A stretch of DNA of 64,000 bases from Rhynchonema sp. JSB1_4. Its lineage: Eukaryota; Nematoda; Chromadorea; Monhysterida; Xyalidae. The position numbers were made by a program, and so were the translations under genes. The notes under the pieces are model-generated. The model was not told where the DNA came from. It saw only the letters and a list, made by a program, of their open reading frames with translations, and did no database searches. This document shows positions 57,245 through 64,000 of the stretch, one piece after another (within the stretch, counting starts at the first letter, position 1; each line of letters starts with the position of its first letter). Location: NCBI GenBank assembly GCA_030248065.1, contig JASAMV010006009.1, forward strand, positions 1-64,000. The letters run 5' to 3'.

Positions 57245-58570
57245 CCAACCTGTTGCACTTCAGCGGTGGTGCTTCTGAACAGCTCAATGTAGCGACTGCC
57301 GATCGTCTGTTTGTGTTTGGCGAGCGCCTTGGCCGCGTCCTCCTCGCACGCGAACAACACGAACGCGTCACCGGTCGCACGACCGTCCGCACGATTCACG
57401 AACAGAATACCGGACTCGCCGTCGTGCACCTTGATAAATCAGGCACGAAAACTGTACTGTACCCTAGTACTTACTGTACATGAAACATCAACAGTCAGAA
57501 GGTGTTTAGTTATGAACACGTTCATGAGGACGAAGCGCACGAGCTGTTTGTGACGTTTGTGTTGGAATGCAAATCAGTTGCTTAAAAATGTGCATAACAG
57601 AATAAACTGGTGTAACTGATGGCAGTTCTGAGGCTCAGTTTTATAGTAAACAACAAACTACCGTGTACCTCGCATCCGTCGGAAGTCGGCGTCTGGTTGC
57701 TGGAGTCATCACCATTAGCTTCAGACGTTGAGCGAAAAAAATCGATCTTAAAGTCAGAGAAACGATGTTCAAATAATATTAACCAAGCATGTAGGTAATG
57801 GTATGTACCTACAGGGTGGCCCAAAAAATGGAAACCTTTTTTGATGAGCTGCGATCTCGGCCGCAGGGGAACCCAAGGAACGGGTTTCACCTCGATCGGC
57901 AGCCCAGGCGATCTAATGTACCTTATCCTTATCATGCTCAAACATGATATGCTATTTGATCTTGCACTACGCTAGAAGGCAAATTAAGTGCACCTTTGGC
58001 TGCGGGCAACAGGAAACGAAAGAACGCGTGCATCTTAAGGTCCTTCACGGAACAATCAATAGCTGAAAAAGTTTACTGAACCATATTCTAGTACAAAGTA
58101 GTAATTCGCTTCGGCTTTCAATCGAGGGGCAACACATACATCAGGATCAGGGTCCCCTTGCGGCCGAAATGCAGGCTCATCAAAAAAGGTTTCCATTTTT
58201 GTTGGGTCACCCCGTACATGTCTTACACGCGCTTGCATTTCCCCCATTTTGCTCACAGACCAGAGTTCGCTGCTCCCTTCCATTAAAAATCCACGAAAAG
58301 CACTAAACGATGTGCATCGACAATACAAACACCATTTCCCAGATGCAGTCAACAAAATGATAACAAAACCGTCCGGTGTTGCTATTTGTAAAAAATAAAC
58401 TCAGTATAAAAAGTGTAAAGTTGCAATCTCAGCACTTAGAATTAACGATAACATCAACGACAACAAAAAACTAACAATTTGAGCAGCGGTCGCGTCATAC
58501 GGTAGTCCGCGCATACGTACGATCACCGCAGCCCCTTTCTGTAGGAACTCTTGAGCCTCCGTGTTGTTCC
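48255..58570 (-). CDS. ESRP: Epithelial splicing regulatory protein (ESRP / Fusilli), 5' end not found
   Basis: Twelve phase-consistent exons: 58476-58570, 57669-57746, 57250-57429, 50313-50395, 50122-50218, 49963-50043, 49765-49881, 49418-49547, 49169-49351, 48876-49099, 48639-48794, 48255-48422 (about 529 aa). RRM1: [12 protein letters not shown], then [15 protein letters not shown] and [18 protein letters not shown]2: [44 protein letters not shown] Pro/Gln-rich linker ([11 protein letters not shown], poly-Gln) leads to RRM3: [35 protein letters not shown]. The protein is a nuclear RNA-binding regulator of alternative splicing. The N-terminal exonuclease-like domain expected for the family should lie 5' of 58570 but was not recognised. 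A 6.8-kb intron separates RRM1 from RRM2. Confidence 0.9.
48486..48600. mobile_element. Small foldback (CCGAAAG ends) in ESRP intron
   Basis: Arms 48495-48522 and 48569-48596 (CCGAAAGGGCAATCGCAATC...) are nearly complementary. A related element is at 58869-59041. It lies in the last ESRP intron. Confidence 0.6.
50495..50569 (-). CDS. ESRP: Candidate alternative first exon of ESRP (lacks RRM1)
   Basis: A 25-codon open stretch starts with ATG in a good context (CGCCATGTCGG) and reads [18 protein letters not shown] then SNDSNKQ. It ends at a GTCTGC donor in phase 0, which joins in frame to the exon at 50313-50395. The RRM1 exon ending at 57250 joins to the same exon, also in phase 0. No clear acceptor precedes this exon, so an internal promoter upstream (50570-51200) is the simpler reading. 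The product would be about 437 aa with RRM2 and RRM3 only. Confidence 0.55.
52644..53066. mobile_element. hAT-like MITE with CAGGGTTGG ends
   Basis: Ends are CAGGGTTGGGCAAAAAAATTT and AAATTTTTTCCAACCCTG. Flanking 8-mers ACTTGACC / CTTGCGCC are only partly alike. No coding capacity is seen. It lies in the long ESRP intron. Confidence 0.6.
57193..57243. repeat. (AAC)n microsatellite at an ESRP splice donor
   Basis: About 16 AAC units lie beside the exon edge at 57250. In transcript sense the intron begins GTTGGTGTTGTTGTTG, so the donor may itself have been drawn into the (GTT)n run. Confidence 0.9.
57812..58214. mobile_element. Tc1/mariner-type MITE with CAGGGTG ends
   Basis: Terminal inverted repeats of about 36 bp (CAGGGTGGCCCAAAAAATGG / its near-complement ending GGGTCACCCCG) are flanked by TA at 57810-57811 and 58215-58216. 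It is 403 bp with no transposase. It lies in an ESRP intron. Confidence 0.8.
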
Positions 58571-58868
58571 CTGAAACAACAAGGTAAATTATCTTTGGCA
58601 GTCTCAATGGTGAGAATTGAATTGCTCGCAACAGGGGAAATGGTCACAGGTCATCATCAATTTTTGTCCTATAACGTTCGCCCTTGGCTCACCATTTGGA
58701 TTTAGGACAAGGATTGGTTGAAGCCTCCGTTTCGCCGTCAATACAACACCAGGAATGAGATGCAAGAATGCACAGCCCCCAGTGGGGGCTTATTCGGGGG
58801 GACACACTTGGCATTCTCATGTACTGTAATTAAAAAAAACAACTTCAGAGCTAGAGCCACACCTATTG

Positions 58869-59041
58869 GGTCGAATTCCCGAATGCGCAATCGAAATCAA
58901 ACACGCGCGGCTTATTGCTTCTGCGCAACGTTTCCGAGAGTCTCATCACGTGTGCCACGTTTCAACGTTTGGTTGAATGCGTTTGCGCAATGCAATTCAC
59001 CGAGTGTGTTTGATTGCTGTGGCGCTTTCGGGAATTCGACC
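58869..59041. mobile_element. Small foldback (GGTCGAATTCCCGAA ends)
   Basis: Inverted ends GGTCGAATTCCCGAA, then a GCGCAATCG-AATCAAAC-type arm, related to 48486-48600. It sits just 5' of the first recognised ESRP exon. Confidence 0.65.
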
Positions 59042-62000
59042 AATTGAACTCACTCGTGTAATATGGCATGATGATGACAACTTTCAATCCAAGATTCTGT
59101 TTTGCTCGTTCAGGGCATTACCCTTGTCGACGCAAGATAGGGGTGAGGGTGTGTGGACCGAAGAAACAGTTTTGTACAATTGATGAACCAACCAACCAAG
59201 CCAACCGAGTTGCCCAACCCAACCGGATAGAAACAATAATGCCAACCTATGGATACATGTGCATATGTATGGTAAGGTGTGCAAGATTAGTTATGCGTGT
59301 ACAATATAAGAGTGAGATTTTTGTTTTTCACGAAAAAAAATCTACTTTGGAATTCAGTGAATCTGGGCTAAGTACTGTAACCCATGTATAGCATCACTAC
59401 GTACTGCGCAGTGTATTTTCATTTTATATCGCATAATTGCGTGCACTTGCAAGTCTCGGAAAAAACACCTGGTGCACCATTGCAAGTCCACGTCACCCTA
59501 AAACAAGCCAGTAACAGATAAAACGTGTGGGTTTATGCACAAGAAATCCCGAAAACTAAAAAAATATCTATAGCATGGTATCGGTTGGTCGAATATTATT
59601 ATGGCGTTGCACATCGGCTATACTCAGGCACACAGTAGTGGTGAACATCACATCAAGTAAGAAGCAACAGATTTTGGAAGTCATTTTTTTGCGAAGCAGC
59701 GCCCAAGGCATGCCCAGATTACACACATAGGGCAAATCCGTGGATATACAAAAAATGGGCCACTGTAGAATAAGCAAGCAATGTCATGCTTGGGCAGATA
59801 TCTGACATGGCATTTACAGTATGTACAAGTAAAGGTGTATAGCGAACACTTTTGAAAGGCAGGTGCCAGACAGCTCTTGTACACGTCTGCAGCTCAGCTA
59901 GTACAACAACCAGGTAAACCATTCGTTCGTTACCCAAAATCAATTTGAAAAGAATTGCAAATCGCTCCGTGTGCAGTTTGTAAGGGGGCACAGTACCTAA
60001 TGCCTAATACGTAGCCCAACCGAAAAGTACAAGTTGTACACAAAGCAGGTGGTCTTTTTATAGTGGTTACCACGTTCAGGCTAGCCAATATTACAATGCT
60101 TGCCTACAATACCGTAGTCAGCTCATGCTGTACGTCTTCCATCGATGTTATGTGTTGCCTCTATATGTAGCTCATGAACAAATAAATCTGGATGATGCTC
60201 GAGGGGTGTATAAATGGAAAGTTGCGATCCAGATTCGTGCGGATGAACACCTACTAACTGTAGTAGGGTTGGTGGGTGCATGTGTACCTACTAGGTGTTG
60301 AGCCCCATGCACGTGCATGTTCCCAAACACATGTGCTTATATATACGTAGCTTGAAAAGGCTTACAAACGTCGGTTTAGGTGCACTTCGACTCGCCACAA
60401 CAGCGGATTTTGTGTGCAAGCGACACCTGACCTGTTTGATGTTGTTGCAGCTGTGCCGCCACTACCAATACACATACATTAGCTTGCGTACCACAAACTG
60501 TAATAAGCTAACATTAACATCGACTGTACAGAAGAGCGCACAGTGTGCCACGCAATTTCGGAAACATTGACCAAAATCAATATCTCTGTCGTGGAAACAG
60601 AGTGAATTCTGTGGGGAAAGCAAAAGATGATTTCCCTACGAGCTACGACTGAATTCGGCACAGTTGCGCACTGCACTCAACACGAGGTGAAACTGACACC
60701 ACACGATCTGTCCGTGAACTTTCCGTTTCTTTGACGTGTTTGTTTCAAACCCAAATGAATTTCCCACGAAACTTTTTTTGTGTCAAACAGCATTGATATG
60801 ACCAAAAATGATTGGAAAATTTATCATGAATAAAAAGTGCTCCAAACGAACGTGGCCCACGCATAGCTTGTTGTTGTCGTTGATTTCGATTTTCTAAATC
60901 AAGGTTTGGTGTTTGTAATTCAACTGCGCTGAGGTCCAGCCGATGTTGGTGCTTGTTGTCAATTTTAATAATCAATTTGTTGAATATTATTGACCAATAA
61001 TAGCAATATGATATGATGATACTTCAAATCACCCGTGGAACAAAACAGAGAGCGGTTTACCCGTCAGCGAAGCAAAAATTTCTTGACCACACGCGAAGCA
61101 AGTGAATTAACCAATTTTGCAAATATAAACCCTGGAAAAGTGGGAGAGAATATGTTTTACACTATTTTTGGGTCGATAGTTAAATGAAATTAAGCATGTT
61201 AGTGTTTGGAAACTGGCGTTCGTCGCAGTCATAAAAAGCTTAGCATAAAATGCAGACAGTGAACTTGAATGGAAAGTTGCTGCGAAAATAATTTTGACAC
61301 ATTAGCTCCTTGAAAGGGCTGGCGTTGCACGCGAACAGTCATAATAGCTAAACGTGGGATCATGCAGTGCAAGTTTCAAGAGAACAAGCAACTCTCACAA
61401 AACAATATAGGTTATAAAATCATTAATTTTCGTGTAATCGTTTGACTAAAACCCAAGAACAATCGGCTAAGATCCAACCGCGCACAAGAGCGTCCACAAT
61501 GCAGATCGCCTAATCTCTGTGTTTTGTCGCAGACGCGTGCGCTATAACGAGGGTCAACCGGTCATAAAGGGACATAATTGAAAAGCCGTTGAGATTGTGA
61601 TTGACCTTCGTTTTGTGTCGTCAATAACAAGGAAACAATGCAAACGATCTTAGAAACAGAACGTTATGAAAAATGATTGCAAACATGCGGTTGTTTAGAG
61701 AATACAGACTTGTTGAGCAGCAAAGAGAAGAGTACAGCAGAATCAATGGCGATAAGACGAATATGAAAGTCTGACACTGCGCGGTAACAGAGTGCTGTAG
61801 TTCGTGTTCAGCGGTTTCCAATTGCTGGTTTCGAACTTTAGGTTAACCTCATTGCGCTTCTAACTGTTTGGCGTTGTCAAACAATACGCGCAGGAAGGGT
61901 AATTTCCTATGTTTCTGCCGTGTTTAGTGTGTATGGTGTGGGTAAACACTGGGAATTTTTGATAAACGCACATAAAAGGAGACAGAAAAATTAGCTTGAC

Positions 62001-63861
62001 AAATTGGGGCTCCAACTGTCACAAATTTGAAGTCAGATCAATCGGTCTAGCCATATAGACTCAGCTCCAACGATACATTGTTTTTGACGCGCTTAGCAAT
62101 CTTTGTTCAAGAAAGTTTTCCCGGGCTTTCGTGGCTATTTTTGGTGTTAGAGACACGTCAGCTTTTGAAAAACGTTGATTAACGCTGTGATGCAACAAAA
62201 ATAGCATAATTTTGATAATAAAACCTGTTGCGGACTAAAAACTTAAAGAGTATGGTCTGTTTGATACAATGCCGTGTATTCTTGCCTTGTGTTCACTCGT
62301 GTGAATCTCAAATACGAAACCGCAGGTATTGATATTTTTCAATACACAAGTGTACCTAAAGGCAGGAATAAAACATAGATATCAAGAATGTAAATATGTA
62401 AATTTTTTCAGTGACGGTGGATGAAGCCACACACGACACACAAGCGAACACTACATCAGTTGGAGCTGTTGCTTCATCTCAGCGATTGCATGATGTTTCA
62501 CAGAATCGATTAAAAATAACAAATCACACGACGGTATACCCACCCAGCAGAACGTCTGGTGACCACGTGGCAAAAATGTAAAGTACAAAATTGACGTCTA
62601 CTGTAATAAGCTGCTGTGCTCAGCGCTCCGCCCAAAATGCTTGCAAAGGGGCGTTGTGTGATAACAAAATTTATGGAGCAAACGGCCGCGCTCTACCGCT
62701 ACTGCCCCAAATAATGGAGGCTGTTCAGATTAGTACACGGTTAGATTTCAGGTACCGTCACCACTTGTTCTTGGTGCTGCTGAAATAGTACCCAAAACCG
62801 AAGGCGTATGTTCATGTTACTGCCACGTTTACGTATATGCGTTCATGTACAGGTAGGGTACTTAGCGATTGTTCGGGCCGGGTTGTCGGTCCGGTTTTGG
62901 ATGCATGTTCATGTTTTCAACTTCCAAAGTTGTGGCGTGTAACCTGCAACAACGGTCTATACAAACAACGAGCGCATGCAATTGGTGACATGGACACCCT
63001 ATTTGTTGTGTTTAGACCTGCACAACGCAAACGCGCTAATACCTGATTTGTTCAGCTGGCGCCTGTTGTAAACGCACACTGACCTAACGCAGTATTCTAC
63101 GCATGCTTCGTGCCATGGTATATGGTAATATCAGCGCAGCGTTGGGTGATCAGCCAAGCGCACAGGTTCATTTTTTGGTTTTGAACAACCAGCATTAGCA
63201 GGAGGGCCGTGTTACTCGAAAAAAATATTTTTTTTGATCGATTCTTTCTCTTGCAACGGTTTCCAGAATATGTTGCGATATGTGCACAGTACTAGCGCGA
63301 TGCGAAAAAACACACAGGCGAATAAAACAAAATGCAGCACACGAAGCTCATGATTAAAGTTCGAGTGAAAGCAATGTTTGGTGTCGGTTTCTATTTCAAT
63401 AATAACTCTCAGCATGCAGTGTCCTAAGTTCAGTTACAGATCCCTAAGCGAACACTGACAACATACATTACAAACTGCACACGACAACACAACGAAAACA
63501 GGTAATTTTGCATGAAGAGTGCAAGTTTTTCGACGAACTTCGGGCATGAATTTTGATGAAGTTTTTATTTGCGTGAATATAATGTGCGCATAGAGGAGCA
63601 TCATACAATGTCCGTGCGAGCGTTTGTGGACCGTACGTGTACCTAAAAAACAGCTGCCGCAAAATGGTTTTGTCGTGCAATAATACCTGATGCAGCAGCG
63701 GTCTCGTTTGCTGTTTCGGGGGAAAGCCTTCTCTCTCTCTTCGGAATTTATATGCGTGGTAAATGCTTTCTGGTGGTAAATGTTGGAAATCGGGACCGTA
63801 GTTGCAGCTCACCTTGCTGGATCAGGTAGAGTCTAACTAAATTCTGTGTGAAGAAGGCGAA
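59042..63861. other. Presumed 5' region of ESRP, nothing firm
   Basis: The exons for the ESRP N-terminal domain should be here or beyond the window, but none could be supported. A minus-strand stretch at 63689-63812 (YGPDFQHLPPESIYHAYKF, ending at a GTATTA donor) is protein-like but unplaced. Confidence 0.35.
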
Positions 63862-63932
63862 ATGCAACTTGCTAACGATCCTACAGAAGTTCCACGTGTG
63901 GTGCGCTTAAACTTCCCGGGAGTAAGCGTGTT
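63862..63932 (+). CDS. Possible first exon of a gene leaving the window
   Basis: ATG opens MQLANDPTEVPRVVRLNF-PG, followed by a consensus-like donor GTAAGC after 'ccggga'. The sequence reads naturally but is too short for any assignment. The continuation would be beyond base 64000. Confidence 0.25.
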
Positions 63933-64000
63933 GAAAATATCGCTGGATGCTCGTATTAAAAACCTTGGTCACTGTGCGTGCCGAAAACCTACTATGTATC

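Larger units (their letters stand above)
50570..57249. other. ESRP: Long ESRP intron
   Basis: No further ESRP exon and no independent gene could be supported. It contains one hAT-like element (52644-53066), an (AAC)n microsatellite and scattered GTATGTACCTA-type simple sequence. If the ATG exon at 50569 is real, its promoter lies at the 50.6 kb edge. Confidence 0.45.

Overview
This window is nuclear DNA from an animal, most likely an invertebrate. The genes are split into many exons with GT-AG introns. The families that can be read with confidence are animal ones: a 34-exon MAP3K4-type kinase, an ESRP/Fusilli splicing regulator with three RRMs, a Golgi GT11 alpha-fucosyltransferase, and a COA3-like mitochondrial assembly factor. 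I cannot name the phylum from sequence alone. No bacterial operon, CRISPR array, rRNA gene or convincing tRNA gene was seen.

Layout. 1-3.2 kb: transposon debris (hAT-like copy, TTAA-flanked foldback, 5'-truncated LINE with a damaged reverse transcriptase). 3.2-4.4 kb (-): two-finger C2H2 protein. 4.7-5.6 kb: second foldback with another element inside it. 6.0-6.3 kb (-): COA3-like. 7.9-25.5 kb (-): MAP3K4, with many introns loaded with repeats. 25.7-30.4 kb: a transposon nest five levels deep that can be unpicked from its target-site duplications. 30.4-32.5 kb: degenerate sequence and a broken voltage-gated K+ channel pore exon. 33.0-35.5 kb (+): single-pass membrane protein with a Lys/Ser-rich tail, unrecognised family. 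36.0-38.0 kb (-): GT11 fucosyltransferase, convergent with the previous gene. 38.8-39.1 kb (+): small Cys-containing ORF ending in a perfect hairpin. 40.8-43.8 kb (+): two Tyr/Pro/Arg-rich protein genes. 44.1-44.8 kb (+): four-TM protein. 48.3-58.6 kb and probably beyond (-): ESRP, with an internal ATG exon that would give a form lacking RRM1. 63.9 kb (+): possible first exon of a gene leaving the window.

Main observation. The 18-32 kb part is built from short non-autonomous hAT-like elements (CAGTG ends, 8-bp duplications). Each family carries its own short tandem 'word' just inside its ends. Most words share a GGTAC core with a family-specific tail, and lie in the same orientation at both ends. 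Three elements share a related body but carry different words. The resolved insertions land in other elements' ends or word arrays, not in their bodies. I do not recognise this as a described arrangement.

The genes are unrelated housekeeping, signalling, RNA-processing and glycosylation genes; nothing suggests a functional cluster. Exon models were built by hand from reading frame, splice signals, phase compatibility and remembered family sequence. Where phase did not resolve, this is stated.
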